Assembly: GCA_964622685.1 (NCBI GenBank)
Contig: CAZUUU010000040.1
Coordinates: forward strand, 1 to 22,502
Reading direction: 5' to 3'
DNA from: Methylibium sp964622685
Lineage (GTDB): Bacteria > Pseudomonadota > Gammaproteobacteria > Burkholderiales > Burkholderiaceae_C
DNA length: 22,502 nt
The notes beneath the pieces are model-generated. The model was not told the origin of the DNA. It made no database searches and worked only from the letters and a program-made list of their open reading frames with translations. This document shows positions 1-8,301 of this stretch, piece by piece. How positions within the stretch are numbered: the first letter of the stretch is position 1; every line of letters starts with the position of its first letter. The position numbers were made by a program, and so were the translations under genes.

Positions 1-497
1 TGCATGATCGCCCGCTCGATGCTCTGGCGGATCCACCACGACGCATAGGTCGAGAATCGGAAGCCACGGTCCGGCTCGAACTTGCCGATCGCGTGCATCA
101 GGCCGAGGTTGCCCTCCTCGATCAGGTCGGTCATCGGCAGGCCGCGACTCAGGTAGTTCTTCGCGATGCTGACCACCAGCCGCAGGTTGCGCTCGATCAT
201 CTGCTGTCGGGCAGCGAAGTCGCCCGCGCGCGCGCGTGTCGCCGTGGCGAACTCTTCCTCCGGCGTGAACAGCGGTGCGCGCCGGATCTCGCGCAGGTAG
301 GTCTGCAGGGTGTTGCCGACCTCGCCCTCGCCGGCCGCCAGCGGCACGGCTTCGCGCGCGACGTCGGCAGGCTCCTCGCCACCGGGCAGTGCGGCCAGAT
401 CGTCGTCGGTCGGTTCCAGGGGGGGCGGCGGGATCGGGACTGCCGTCGTCTCCACAAGCGCGTGCCCGTTGAGTGTGGGGCGCATGCGCTTGCTCAT
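1..497 (-). CDS. rpoS: RNA polymerase sigma factor RpoS, N-terminal part (gene runs off the window)
   Basis: Stationary-phase/general-stress sigma factor. The 165 complete codons in the window hold an acidic, proline-containing N-terminus, then region 1.2 (TYLREIRRAPLFTPEEEF, about residues 66-83) and region 2. Region 2 includes LRLVVSIAKNYLSRGLP and DLIEEGNLGLMHAIGKFE, and reaches the -10-melting segment RGFRFSTYASWWIRQSIERA at the window edge. Regions 3 and 4 lie outside. The start is the ATG at 497-495; a second in-frame ATG lies at 485. Neither has a strong Shine-Dalgarno sequence. It lies 18 nt downstream of nlpD, the same order as in gammaproteobacteria, where the main rpoS promoter lies inside nlpD. 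RpoD was considered, but the RpoS-like region 2 together with the surE-pcm-nlpD context makes RpoS the clear choice. Confidence 0.95.
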   Translation of the reverse strand, partial: MSKRMRPTLNGHALVETTAVPIPPPPLEPTDDDLAALPGGEEPADVAREAVPLAAGEGEVGNTLQTYLREIRRAPLFTPEEEFATATRARAGDFAARQQMIERNLRLVVSIAKNYLSRGLPMTDLIEEGNLGLMHAIGKFEPDRGFRFSTYASWWIRQSIERAIM

Positions 498-515
498 GAT
501 CTTGGCGTCCGTCGC

Positions 516-1460
516 TCAGCGCGGCGGCAGCAGCCTCACCGGATCGATCGGCTTGCCCTGTTTGCGGATCTCGAAATGCAGCTGCACCCGCTCGGCATCG
601 GTCGATCCCATCTCGGCGATCTTCTGGCCTCGTTTCACCGGCTGATCCTCCTTCACCACCAGCGCCTGGTTGTGCGCGTAGGCCGTCAGGTAGGTGCTGT
701 TGTGCTTCACGATCACCAGATTGCCATAACCGCGCAGACCCGACCCGGCATAGACCACACGACCATCCGCCGCGGCCACCACGGGGTCGCCGGCCTTGCC
801 ACCGATCACCACGCCCTTGCTGCGCACTTCGTCGTAGCCTGCCAGCACGGTACCACCGGCCGGCCAGGCCCAGCTCAATTCGTCGTCGTCGCGGCCCGCT
901 GCCGTCGTCGCAGCGGCCGGTGCGGGCCCCGGCGCCACGGGCGTCGCAGGCGTGGCGGAAGCGCCGGCCTGCGGCGCCGATGCCGCAGGCGGCTTGGCGT
1001 CGAGCGGCCGCGGCTCCACCTTGGCGACCGCCACCGGCCGCGTCGCCACCGCGCCGGGATCGACGTTCGGTGGCACGACGCGCAGCACCTGGCCGACCTC
1101 GAGCGCGTTGGCGTTGTCCATCCCGTTCCAGCGCTGGATGTCGCGCCAGTTCTGGCCGGTCTCCAGCCCGATGCGGATCATCGTGTCGCCGGGCTTGACG
1201 CTGTAATAGCCCGGCTTGCCGGCGTTTTCGGCGCCGGGCAGAGCCTTGGGCAACTCCGCAACCGGCGTGTTGGCGGCTGTCGCCGCGGCACCCGCCGCTG
1301 CGGCGGCCGCCGGGCTGCGCGTGGTGCGATCCTCCACCGGTGGTGCGCGGAGGATGGTCGGTGCGCAGGCGCTCAGCGACCCGAGCAGCAGCAGCACCAC
1401 CACCCCATGCAGCGCGGACCCACCCATGGCAAATCGAAGGCTCAAGAGCATGCGTTGCAT
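516..1460 (-). CDS. nlpD: NlpD-type outer-membrane lipoprotein (LysM + degenerate M23/LytM domain)
   Basis: Murein hydrolase activator: in the known family NlpD switches on the cell-wall amidase AmiC at the division site. The 314-residue protein begins with a lipoprotein signal ending LLGSLSACA (lipobox cysteine near residue 32). A LysM domain follows (YYSVKPGDTMIRIGLETGQNWRDI...N, about residues 85-130), then an Ala/Pro-rich linker and a C-terminal LytM domain (about 205-310). Zinc ligands of active M23 peptidases are missing: the H-x3-D segment reads VVIGGKAGD and the HLH motif reads QLH. This fits an activator rather than an enzyme. The frame opens at ATG 1460, 4 nt after pcm; ATGs at 1451 and 1427 are also possible, and the last would give a shorter, more typical signal peptide. 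The rpoS promoter may lie inside this gene by analogy with E. coli; I did not identify it. Confidence 0.93.
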   Translation of the reverse strand: MQRMLLSLRFAMGGSALHGVVVLLLLGSLSACAPTILRAPPVEDRTTRSPAAAAAAGAAATAANTPVAELPKALPGAENAGKPGYYSVKPGDTMIRIGLETGQNWRDIQRWNGMDNANALEVGQVLRVVPPNVDPGAVATRPVAVAKVEPRPLDAKPPAASAPQAGASATPATPVAPGPAPAAATTAAGRDDDELSWAWPAGGTVLAGYDEVRSKGVVIGGKAGDPVVAAADGRVVYAGSGLRGYGNLVIVKHNSTYLTAYAHNQALVVKEDQPVKRGQKIAEMGSTDAERVQLHFEIRKQGKPIDPVRLLPPR

Positions 1461-1464
1461 CCGT

Positions 1465-2274
1465 TCAATCGATGCCGGATTTTAAGGGGACGAACCGCAC
1501 CGGCTCGTGAAAGGCACGGCGCAGCGCTCCGTCGGTGAGCCGGTCGACGACCACCAGCACCTGCCCGCCGTTGCGCACGTCGTGCATCGGCGCCACCAGG
1601 CGCCCCCCGGGCGCCAGTTGGTCCAGCCAGGGCGACGGCACGTCCTCGCCGCCGGCGGCCGCAATGATCCCGTCATAGGGCGCATTGGGCGCGTGGCCGA
1701 CGCGGCCGTCCCCGTAGACCAGCCGCAGGTTGTCGAGCCGTTGCGCCGCCAGGTTGGCGCGCGCCTTGTCGTGCAGGGGCTTCAGCCGCTCGATCGAGAC
1801 GACGTGCCTCGCCAGCGCGGCCAGCACCGCGGCCTGGTAGCCGCAGCCGGTGCCGATCTCCAGCAGCCGGGGCCGCGAGGCCGGCGGCAGCGGCGCGAGC
1901 AGCAGCTCGATCATCCGCGCCACCACCGACGGCTTGGAGATGGTCTGCCCCAGGCCGATCGGCAGGCTGGTGTCTTCGTAGGCCTGGTTGGCCAGCGCCG
2001 TGTCGACGAAGGCGTGCCGCGGCACCGCGCGCATCGCGGCCAGCACGCGGGCGTCGCGCACGCCCTCGGCCTGCAGGCGCGCCAGCATGCGCTCCCGCAC
2101 GCTGTGCGAGTCCAGCCCCAAGCCGACGGGCGTGGCGCGTCGTTCGCGATCGACTGCTGCGTCTCGCACGGGCCGCTGCGGCCTCAGCAAGGGCAGCGCC
2201 TTGGCGGTCGGCCGGATCTCGACCTGGTCCAGTCGCAGCGGGAACTTCGGCGCGCGGCCGCTGCCCTCGCTCAT
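1465..2274 (-). CDS. pcm: Protein-L-isoaspartate O-methyltransferase
   Basis: Cytoplasmic repair enzyme that methylates L-isoaspartyl residues in aged proteins using S-adenosylmethionine. The Rossmann-fold SAM site is visible as LLEIGTGCGYQAAVLAAL, after the family segment YEDTSLPIGLGQTISKPSVVARM. Later come VVSIERLKPLHDKARANL, YGDGRVGHAPNAPYDGII and a typical C-terminus (PVRFVPL). The chosen ATG at 2274 overlaps the surE stop as ATGA, which supports it over an upstream in-frame start at 2313. The 269-residue product is longer than the roughly 208-residue E. coli enzyme because of a basic N-terminal extension of about 60 residues. Second gene of surE-pcm-nlpD-rpoS and probably translated by coupling to surE. 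Confidence 0.95.
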   Translation of the reverse strand: MSEGSGRAPKFPLRLDQVEIRPTAKALPLLRPQRPVRDAAVDRERRATPVGLGLDSHSVRERMLARLQAEGVRDARVLAAMRAVPRHAFVDTALANQAYEDTSLPIGLGQTISKPSVVARMIELLLAPLPPASRPRLLEIGTGCGYQAAVLAALARHVVSIERLKPLHDKARANLAAQRLDNLRLVYGDGRVGHAPNAPYDGIIAAAGGEDVPSPWLDQLAPGGRLVAPMHDVRNGGQVLVVVDRLTDGALRRAFHEPVRFVPLKSGID

Positions 2275-3035
2275 CGCGCCGCCCCGGCATCGCGATGCAG
2301 CCACTCGGACCACGCCGGCAGCGCACCGTGATCGGTGAGGTCGACCTGCAGTGGCGTCACCGACACGTGGCCCTGCGCGACCGCGTGGAAGTCGGTGCCC
2401 TCGCCGGCCTCGCGGGCGTTGCCGGCGGCGCCGATCCAGTAGATCGGCTCGCCGCGCGGGTTGCTCTGGCGGATCACCGGTTCGCTGGCATGCCGCCGAC
2501 CGAGTCGCGTCGTCAGCGTCGGCAGCAGGGCGTCGTACGGCCGGTCGGGGATGTTGACGTTGAGCAGCCAGGCGCCGGCGACCGGCGGCCGCTCGATGAC
2601 CTGGGCGATCAGCTGGCGCGCGACCTGGGCCGCACAGTCCAGATGCTTCCAGCCCTTCTCGGCCAGCGAGAAGGCGATGGCAGGCACGCCGAAGAGGTAG
2701 CCCTCCATCGCCGCGGCGACCGTGCCCGAGTACAGGGTGTCGTCGCCCATGTTGGCGCCGTTGTTGATGCCCGAGACCACCAGGTCGGGACGCTGCTCGA
2801 GCAGGCCGGTCAACGCGACGTGCACGCAGTCCGACGGCGTGCCGTTGAGGTAGCGATAGCCGTTGGCCGCGGTCCAGACCGAGAGCGGCCGCTGCAGGGT
2901 CAGTGCATTGGACGTGCCGCTCGAGTTCTGCTCCGGCGCCACCACGTCGATCTCGCCGAGCCCGCGGCAGGCCTCGACCAGGGCCGCCAGTCCCGGCGCC
3001 AGATAACCATCGTCGTTGGACACCAGGATGCGCAT
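2271..3035 (-). CDS. surE: 5'/3'-nucleotidase SurE
   Basis: Stationary-phase survival nucleotidase: a metal-dependent 5'/3'-nucleotide phosphohydrolase, with exopolyphosphatase activity in characterised members. The 254-residue protein, close to E. coli SurE (253), starts MRILVSNDDGYLAPG with the metal-binding DD pair. It continues with VVAPEQNSSGTSNALT, LNGTPSDCVHVALTG and VVSGINNGANMGDDTLYSGTV, all hallmark SurE blocks. The frame extends 109 codons upstream without homology, so the start was set at the ATG at 3035, where conserved sequence begins. Its stop overlaps pcm. It is divergent from the oxidoreductase gene at 3133 across 97 bp that should hold promoters for both. A TACAAT hexamer lies just upstream of the start, too close for a normal leader. 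Confidence 0.96.
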   Translation of the reverse strand: MRILVSNDDGYLAPGLAALVEACRGLGEIDVVAPEQNSSGTSNALTLQRPLSVWTAANGYRYLNGTPSDCVHVALTGLLEQRPDLVVSGINNGANMGDDTLYSGTVAAAMEGYLFGVPAIAFSLAEKGWKHLDCAAQVARQLIAQVIERPPVAGAWLLNVNIPDRPYDALLPTLTTRLGRRHASEPVIRQSNPRGEPIYWIGAAGNAREAGEGTDFHAVAQGHVSVTPLQVDLTDHGALPAWSEWLHRDAGAAR

Positions 3036-3132
3036 CAGCTCATTGTAGGGAGCGCCTGCGTCGCATCGGCGACGGAGCGATGCCGTCGCGCTGCCTATCA
3101 TCGCCGCCATGGCGCACCGAGGAGACACGACC

Positions 3133-4110
3133 ATGCATGCCTGGCTCTGCGAGAACCCGATCGGTCCCGAAGCCCTCAAGTGGACCGAGCTGCCGACGCC
3201 GCAGCCCAAGGCCGGGGAGGTGCGCGTCGCCGTGCGCGCGGCCAGCCTCAACTTCCCCGACCTGCTGATCGTGCAGAACAAGTACCAGATGAAGCCGCCG
3301 CTGCCCTTCGTGCCGGGCTCGGAGTTCTCCGGCGTGGTCGAGGCCGTCGGCGAGGGCGTCAATCACCTCCAGCCGGGCATGGCAGTGGCGTCGTTCGGCG
3401 GGCTCGGCGGCTTCGGCACGCAGGTCTGCGTGAATGCGGCGCTGGCGATGCCGCTGCCGCCGGGCTTCGCCTTCGACGACGCTGCAGCCTTCCTGTGCAC
3501 CTACGGCACGACCCACCATGCGCTGATCGACCGCGGCCAGCTGAAGGCCGGCGAGACGGTGCTGGTGCTGGGGGCCGCCGGCGGCGTCGGCACCGCGGCG
3601 ATCCAGATCGCCAAGGCCGCGGGCGCCACCGTGATCGCTGCCGCCTCGACCGACGAGAAGTGCGCGCTGTGCAAGCAGCTCGGCGCCGACGCGACGATCA
3701 ACTACACGCAGGGCGACCTGCGGGAGCAGATCAAGGCCGCCACCGGCGGCAAGGGGCCGGACATCGTCTACGACCCGGTCGGCAGCGACCTGGCCGAACC
3801 GGTGTTCCGTTCGATCGGCTGGCGCGGCCGCTACCTCGTCATCGGCTTTGCCGGCGGCAGCATCCCCGCGCTGCCGCTCAACCTGACGCTGCTCAAGGGC
3901 GCCTCCATCGTCGGTGTGTTCTGGGGTGACTTCGCGCGCCGCGAACCGAAGAACAACGCCAAGGCGCTGGCCGAGCTCGCCGGCTGGTACGCCCAGGGCA
4001 AGATCAAGCCGGTGATCGAACGCAAGCTCGCGTTGCAGGACCTGCCCCGCGCCTTCGAGCTGATGGCCGCGCGCCAGGTGCGGGGCAAGCTGGTGCTGAC
4101 CGTCGACTGA
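3133..4110 (+). CDS. NADPH:quinone oxidoreductase family protein (zinc-free MDR)
   Basis: Medium-chain dehydrogenase/reductase of the quinone oxidoreductase (QOR) type, predicted to reduce quinones or other enones with NADPH in the cytoplasm; the real substrate cannot be read from sequence. The GroES-like N-terminal domain contains VRAASLNFPDLLIVQNKYQ and PFVPGSEFSGVVEAVGEGV. The nucleotide-binding domain carries the QOR-type AAGGVG loop (VLVLGAAGGVGTAAIQIAKA). The Cys/Glu zinc ligands of alcohol dehydrogenases are absent. A GAGGAGA Shine-Dalgarno at 3119-3125 fits the ATG at 3133 better than the upstream ATG at 3109. The product is 325 residues, normal for the family. It stands alone, divergent from surE. 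Confidence 0.9.
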   Translation: MHAWLCENPIGPEALKWTELPTPQPKAGEVRVAVRAASLNFPDLLIVQNKYQMKPPLPFVPGSEFSGVVEAVGEGVNHLQPGMAVASFGGLGGFGTQVCVNAALAMPLPPGFAFDDAAAFLCTYGTTHHALIDRGQLKAGETVLVLGAAGGVGTAAIQIAKAAGATVIAAASTDEKCALCKQLGADATINYTQGDLREQIKAATGGKGPDIVYDPVGSDLAEPVFRSIGWRGRYLVIGFAGGSIPALPLNLTLLKGASIVGVFWGDFARREPKNNAKALAELAGWYAQGKIKPVIERKLALQDLPRAFELMAARQVRGKLVLTVD

Positions 4111-4192
4111 CACGCCGCCCCCCGTCGGAGTGCCCTCCGGCGAGCCATCGCCCGTCGAGGGCTGCGGTGCACAATCGCGCCCTGCCTGCCCC

Positions 4193-4207
4193 AGGACGCC
4201 GACCTTG
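4193..4207 (+). promoter_or_regulatory. Ribosome binding site deciding a TTG start
   Basis: AGGA at 4193-4196 lies 8 nt before a TTG at 4205-4207. Translation from that TTG gives a clean export signal (M-RRTLLKLPLLALAGSAERAFA). The upstream in-frame ATG at 4130 would add 25 residues without signal-peptide character. Confidence 0.6.
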
Positions 4208-5194
4208 CGACGAACCCTGCTCAAGCTCCCCCTGCTGGCCCTGGCCGGCTCGGCGGAGCGCGCCTTCGCGCAGGACCGGCCGTCGTACACCTTCGGCGTC
4301 ATCACGACCACCAGCGTCGGCGAGACCAAGCTCGCCTGGGAGCCCTTCTTCGAGGCGATGCGACGCAGCACCGGCCTGGACGTGCGCGGCATCTATCCGG
4401 CCACGTACGAGGAAGCCGTCGACGCGGTCGTCAGCAACCTCGTGCAGCTCGCCTGGGTCTCCAACAAGGCGGCCCTCGACTGCGTCGAGCGCGCCAACGT
4501 CGAGGTGTTCGCCCAGCTCGTCGACTCGGCCGGTGCGCTGGGCTACCGCTCGCTGATCGTGGCGCGGCGCGACGCTTCGCTCGGCTCGGTCGAGCAGCTG
4601 CTCGGCAAACCGCGCAGCTGGCGCTTCGCGATGGGCGAGCGCAGCTCGACGTCCGGCTCGGTGATGCTCGAGTACGCGCTGTTCGTGCCGCGCAACATCA
4701 GGCCCGAAGAGCACTTCCTGACGCTGCAGCGCGGGACCCATGCCCAGACCCTCGAGGCCGTGCTGTCGGGCCAGGTCCACGCCGGCACCTACAACACCGA
4801 GGAGCTGCACCGCCTGCGCGAGCAGGCGCCGCACAAGGCGGCGCAGATCAAGATCCTGTGGGAATCGGCGATGATCCCGAAGGACCCGCTGCTGTGGCGG
4901 CGCGACCTGCCTCTGTCGGTGCGCAACCGCATCGCCGCCTATGTCTTCGGCGTCGGCAAGACGGTGGAGGAGAAGGTCATGCTCAAGCGCATGTTCGACC
5001 TCGCCGGCTTCAAGCGGTCCAGCAACCAGCAGCTGAAGTTCGTGCTGGACATCGAGGACTTCCGGCAGCGCTCGGAAGTGCTGCTCGACGTCCGCATGAG
5101 CGAGCCGCAGAAGAACGAGCGCCTCGCCGACCTGCGCGAGCGCTACAACCGTCTGTCGACCGCGGTCCGGGCCGGCGTCGAGGTCGGCCGCTGA
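4205..5194 (+). CDS. PhnD-type periplasmic substrate-binding protein, orphan, beside a two-component system
   Basis: Periplasmic binding protein of the phosphate/phosphite/phosphonate (PhnD, Phosphonate-bd) family. From the TTG start it has a twin-arginine-like signal (RRTLLKLPLLALAGSAERAFAQ). It then shows family-type segments: YTFGVITTTSVGETKLAWEP at the mature N-terminus, YPATYEEAVDAVVSNLVQLAWVS, the GSVMLEYALF region and the HAQTLEAVLSGQVHAGTYN segment that forms the second lobe. Length is 329 residues, usual for the family. No phnC/phnE-like ATPase or permease is nearby; the response regulator starts 31 nt downstream and the sensor kinase follows. This points to a sensing role, by analogy with PhnD-like domains inside sensor kinases such as TtrS. 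The ligand is unknown, and phosphonate should not be assumed. Confidence 0.82.
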   Translation: MRRTLLKLPLLALAGSAERAFAQDRPSYTFGVITTTSVGETKLAWEPFFEAMRRSTGLDVRGIYPATYEEAVDAVVSNLVQLAWVSNKAALDCVERANVEVFAQLVDSAGALGYRSLIVARRDASLGSVEQLLGKPRSWRFAMGERSSTSGSVMLEYALFVPRNIRPEEHFLTLQRGTHAQTLEAVLSGQVHAGTYNTEELHRLREQAPHKAAQIKILWESAMIPKDPLLWRRDLPLSVRNRIAAYVFGVGKTVEEKVMLKRMFDLAGFKRSSNQQLKFVLDIEDFRQRSEVLLDVRMSEPQKNERLADLRERYNRLSTAVRAGVEVGR

Positions 5195-5225
5195 CGCGGC
5201 CCGGCACGCGTTTGAGGAGAGCACG

Positions 5226-5963
5226 ATGGCTGTCAAGGTGTTGATCGTCGAGGACAACCCGGTGGCGCGGCATTTCCTCGTGCGCGTGGTGCGGGAGAGC
5301 TTCTCGGACGTCACCGGCATCACCGAGGTCAGTGATCTCGCCGGCGCCCGCCGCACGCTCGGCGTCGGCGGTGCCAGCGGCCCGCCGCCCGGCAGCGAGC
5401 CCTTCAAGCTGGTGCTGGTGGATCTCGAGCTGCCGGACGGCAACGGCCTCGAGTTGCTGACCGAGATGGCCGGCCATGGCGCCACCAAGATCGTCACGAC
5501 GCTGTACTCCGACGACGACCACCTGTTCCCGGCGCTGCAGTGCGGCGCCGACGGCTACCTGCTCAAGGAGGACCGCTTCGAGGTCCTGGTCGAGGAGCTG
5601 CAGAAGATCGTGCGCGGCCAGCCACCGCTGTCGCCGGCCATCGCGCGGCGCCTGCTGTCGCACTTCCGGCTGTCCGACTCCGGGTCGATGCCGCTCGACG
5701 CGCCGATCGCGCCGGGCGACTTCCAGCCGGCGCGCAGCACGGCCCCGCCGGTCTACGCCGAGCCCGACCACGAGCGGCTGACGCCGCGCGAGACGGAAGT
5801 CCTGACCTACCTCAGCAAGGGCTTCACGATCAAGGAGATCGCCGGGCTGATGGGCATCAAGTGGTTCACCGTCAACGACCACATCAAGGCGATCTACCGC
5901 AAGCTCAACGTGTCCAGCCGCGCCGAGGCGGCCGTGCTGGCCAGCAAGCAGGGCCTGGTCTGA
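5226..5963 (+). CDS. Response regulator, NarL/LuxR type
   Basis: DNA-binding response regulator of 245 residues. The receiver domain (1-about 125) has the acidic pair E9/D10 in KVLIVEDN, phospho-acceptor D66 in LVLVDLELPDGNG, the conserved threonine in KIVTTLYSD and the lysine in GADGYLLKED. A linker of about 50 residues leads to a LuxR-type helix-turn-helix (LTPRETEVLTYLSKGFTIKEIAGLMGI, then VNDHIKAIYRKLNVSSRAEA). The GAGGAG at 5213-5218 precedes the ATG at ideal spacing. It sits between the PhnD-like protein and the histidine kinase (22 nt before the latter), so the kinase is its likely partner. Target genes are unknown. Confidence 0.93.
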   Translation: MAVKVLIVEDNPVARHFLVRVVRESFSDVTGITEVSDLAGARRTLGVGGASGPPPGSEPFKLVLVDLELPDGNGLELLTEMAGHGATKIVTTLYSDDDHLFPALQCGADGYLLKEDRFEVLVEELQKIVRGQPPLSPAIARRLLSHFRLSDSGSMPLDAPIAPGDFQPARSTAPPVYAEPDHERLTPRETEVLTYLSKGFTIKEIAGLMGIKWFTVNDHIKAIYRKLNVSSRAEAAVLASKQGLV

Positions 5964-5985
5964 CGAGCGAAGTCGGGACGCGCCG

Positions 5986-8295
5986 ATGAGCACCCTGCCT
6001 CCGGCGTCCACGAACCGGCCCTCGCCCACACGTGACCGCCGCGGCGCCTACCGCGGCAGCGGTCGCGGCGACAGCGACGACTCCAGCCTCGACACCGGCG
6101 TCCTCGAGCAATGGCTGCCCTCGCGGGTGCGCCACTCGCGCTGGCTCGGCTGGCGACTGCGGGCCCTGGTGGCGCTGGCGCTGTGCGGCTGCATCGGCCT
6201 GTTCCTGCTGACGCGCATGCTCGCGGCGCAGCCATCGATCGATGCCAGCTGGCGTGCCAGTCCGCAAGGTCAGCTCGAACTGGTGGCCAGCGGCGACCCG
6301 GTGCTCGCGCCCTTCGTCGGCCGGGCGCTGCTGGGCGTGATGGGCGGCGACAACCGGATCGCCGTGCTCGATCCGCTGGTGCTGCAGCGTTCGCCGCGCT
6401 GGGTTCCGGGCGACGCCGAGCGCGCCCGCCATCGCGAGCTGCACGCGCAGCTGCACGACGCGCTCTCGCAGCGGCCGGTGCGCCTGTACTTCGCCGACGG
6501 CGGCACCGCCGAGCTGAAGCTGGGCCCGCGCGGCAGCCTGCACCTGGGCCTGCTGTACTGGCTGCTCGCCGGGCTGGCCCTGGTGCTCTACCTGATCGCC
6601 ATGGTCGTGGTGCTGGTCCGTCCGACGCTGCGCAACACGCTGTATGCGCTGATGGCGCTGGCGCAGAGCGGCAACCTGCTGTTCATCGCCTCCGCCAGCA
6701 CGCTCGACCTCGCGCTGCCGGCCGGTTTCGCGTCCTGGGAGATGCGCGCGCGGATGCTCTTCGACCTGGTCACGGCCGCGGCCATCGCGCACGCGGCCGC
6801 CGTGCACCCACGCCGCCTGCCCTATGCCAACGCGATGGCGGTCCTGGCCTGGGGCACGGTGGCCACGCTGGTCACGCTGGAGTCCCTGCAGATGCTGCCC
6901 TCGGCCTGGTGGTGGACCCAGGGCGCCGGCGCGGCGCTCGGCCTGGGTGCGATCGCGCTGCTCGGCTGGTCCTACCGCATCGAGCCGCACCCCTACGCGA
7001 TGGTGTTGCGGCGCTTCGGCATCATCACCGTCGGCACCTGGATCCTGCTGACGGCCGCGGTCGCGGCGGTCAGCCAGCAGTCCGGCCCGCAGCACGGGAT
7101 CGCGATCGTCGGATCGATGATCTGGGTGGTGTTCCTGGCCTCGCTGCTGCTGCTGGTGCCCTTCCTGGCGAAGTCGCAGCAGGTGCTGCGCGAGTTCTCG
7201 TTGCTGGCCGGCATCAGCACCGTCGCCACCTCGCTCGATCTGCTGTTCGTCGCCGCCTTCTCGTTCGGTCAGTTCACGTCCATCACCTTGTCGGTCTTCC
7301 TGGCGCTGGGCCTGTACGCCGGCGCTCGCCAGTGGATGCTCAACCAGCTGCGCGGCAGCCGCATGCTGACGATGGAGCGCCTGTTCGAGCGCCTGTACCG
7401 CATGGCGCGCGAGGTCGAGGCCCATCCCGAGCGCGCCTCCGGGTCGCTGCTGGGCCTGCTGCGCGAGCTGTTCGAGCCGCTGGAAGCCGGCGTCGCCGCC
7501 AAGGCCAGCCGCCGCGCCCGCGCCAGCGGCGATGGCTCGACGCTGGCCGTGCCGGTGCCCGACCTCAGCCGAGTCAGCGGCCGGGCCGACGAGACGCTGG
7601 TGCTGCGCTTCTCTCAGCGCGGCCGGCGCCTGTTCACCGAGGAGGACGCGCGCCTGGCCGATCGCATCGTCGACCAGTTGAAGCGCGCCGTCGCCTTCGA
7701 CCAGGCCGTCGAGCGCGGCCGCAGCGAGGAACGCAGCCGCCTCGCCCAGGACCTGCACGACGACATCGGTGCGCGCCTGCTGACGCTGATGTACCAGGCC
7801 GGCAGCCCCGAGCAGGAGGAGTACATCCGCCACACGCTGCAGGACCTGAAGACGCTGACGCGCGGCCTGGCCGTCAGCAGCCACCGGCTGTCGCATGCCG
7901 CCGGCGAGTGGAAGGCCGACCTGCAGCAGCGGCTGCAGCTCGCCAACATCACGCTGGACTGGCAGGCCCGCTTCGACCGCGACGCCGAGCTCAACGTGGT
8001 GCAGTGGTCGGCGCTGACGCGCATCCTGCGCGAGCTCGTCAGCAATGCCATCGCCCATGCCCGGGCGACGCAGCTGCTGATCACGCTGGACCTGCAGGAC
8101 GACCGCCTCGAGCTGCTGGTGCGCGACAACGGCCACGGCCGCAACCCGCAGGTCTGGGCCCACGGCCTGGGCCTGGGCGGCGTGCGCAAGCGCGTCAAGC
8201 AGCTCGGCGGCGAAGTCGAGTGGCGCGAGGCGGTCCCGAGCGGCATCGAGTGCCGCGTGCGCTTCGCGCACTGGTCGCAGGCCGCGAGCGGCTGA
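5986..8295 (+). CDS. Polytopic membrane sensor histidine kinase (HisKA_3 type)
   Basis: Sensor kinase of 769 residues. A hydrophilic N-terminus of about 55 residues precedes the first membrane segment (about 60-80). A presumably periplasmic stretch of about 100 residues follows, then seven or eight further hydrophobic segments between about 185 and 455. This layout resembles 7TMR-type sensors, but I cannot assign a named sensor domain. The cytoplasmic part has the HisKA_3 phospho-site ERSRLAQDLHDDIGARLL (H591), the N-box ELVSNAIAHARA (N687), a G-box DNGHGR and GLGLGGVRKRVKQLGG of the HATPase domain. It pairs naturally with the NarL/LuxR regulator just upstream. The signal may come through the PhnD-like protein encoded first in the unit. 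It converges on the mscS-type gene with 6 nt between stops. Confidence 0.9.
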   Translation: MSTLPPASTNRPSPTRDRRGAYRGSGRGDSDDSSLDTGVLEQWLPSRVRHSRWLGWRLRALVALALCGCIGLFLLTRMLAAQPSIDASWRASPQGQLELVASGDPVLAPFVGRALLGVMGGDNRIAVLDPLVLQRSPRWVPGDAERARHRELHAQLHDALSQRPVRLYFADGGTAELKLGPRGSLHLGLLYWLLAGLALVLYLIAMVVVLVRPTLRNTLYALMALAQSGNLLFIASASTLDLALPAGFASWEMRARMLFDLVTAAAIAHAAAVHPRRLPYANAMAVLAWGTVATLVTLESLQMLPSAWWWTQGAGAALGLGAIALLGWSYRIEPHPYAMVLRRFGIITVGTWILLTAAVAAVSQQSGPQHGIAIVGSMIWVVFLASLLLLVPFLAKSQQVLREFSLLAGISTVATSLDLLFVAAFSFGQFTSITLSVFLALGLYAGARQWMLNQLRGSRMLTMERLFERLYRMAREVEAHPERASGSLLGLLRELFEPLEAGVAAKASRRARASGDGSTLAVPVPDLSRVSGRADETLVLRFSQRGRRLFTEEDARLADRIVDQLKRAVAFDQAVERGRSEERSRLAQDLHDDIGARLLTLMYQAGSPEQEEYIRHTLQDLKTLTRGLAVSSHRLSHAAGEWKADLQQRLQLANITLDWQARFDRDAELNVVQWSALTRILRELVSNAIAHARATQLLITLDLQDDRLELLVRDNGHGRNPQVWAHGLGLGGVRKRVKQLGGEVEWREAVPSGIECRVRFAHWSQAASG

Positions 8296-8301
8296 GGCGC
8301 G

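Noticed and set aside
3036..3060. TACAAT hexamer just upstream of surE as a -10 box
   Set aside because: It would place the transcript start at the start codon, and no -35 match lies at proper spacing; a leaderless message is possible but unsupported.
3036..3362. 109-codon upstream extension of surE
   Set aside because: It runs antisense into the oxidoreductase gene and lacks SurE homology; the conserved N-terminus begins at 3035.
4205..5194. Phosphonate transporter binding subunit
   Set aside because: No ATPase or permease gene is adjacent; the neighbours are a two-component pair, so the transport annotation is not carried over.
5905..8271. 788-codon open frame opposite the histidine kinase
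   Set aside because: Composition is Gln/Arg/His-rich without motifs, and it mirrors the wobble bias of the kinase gene; long antisense frames are expected at this GC content.
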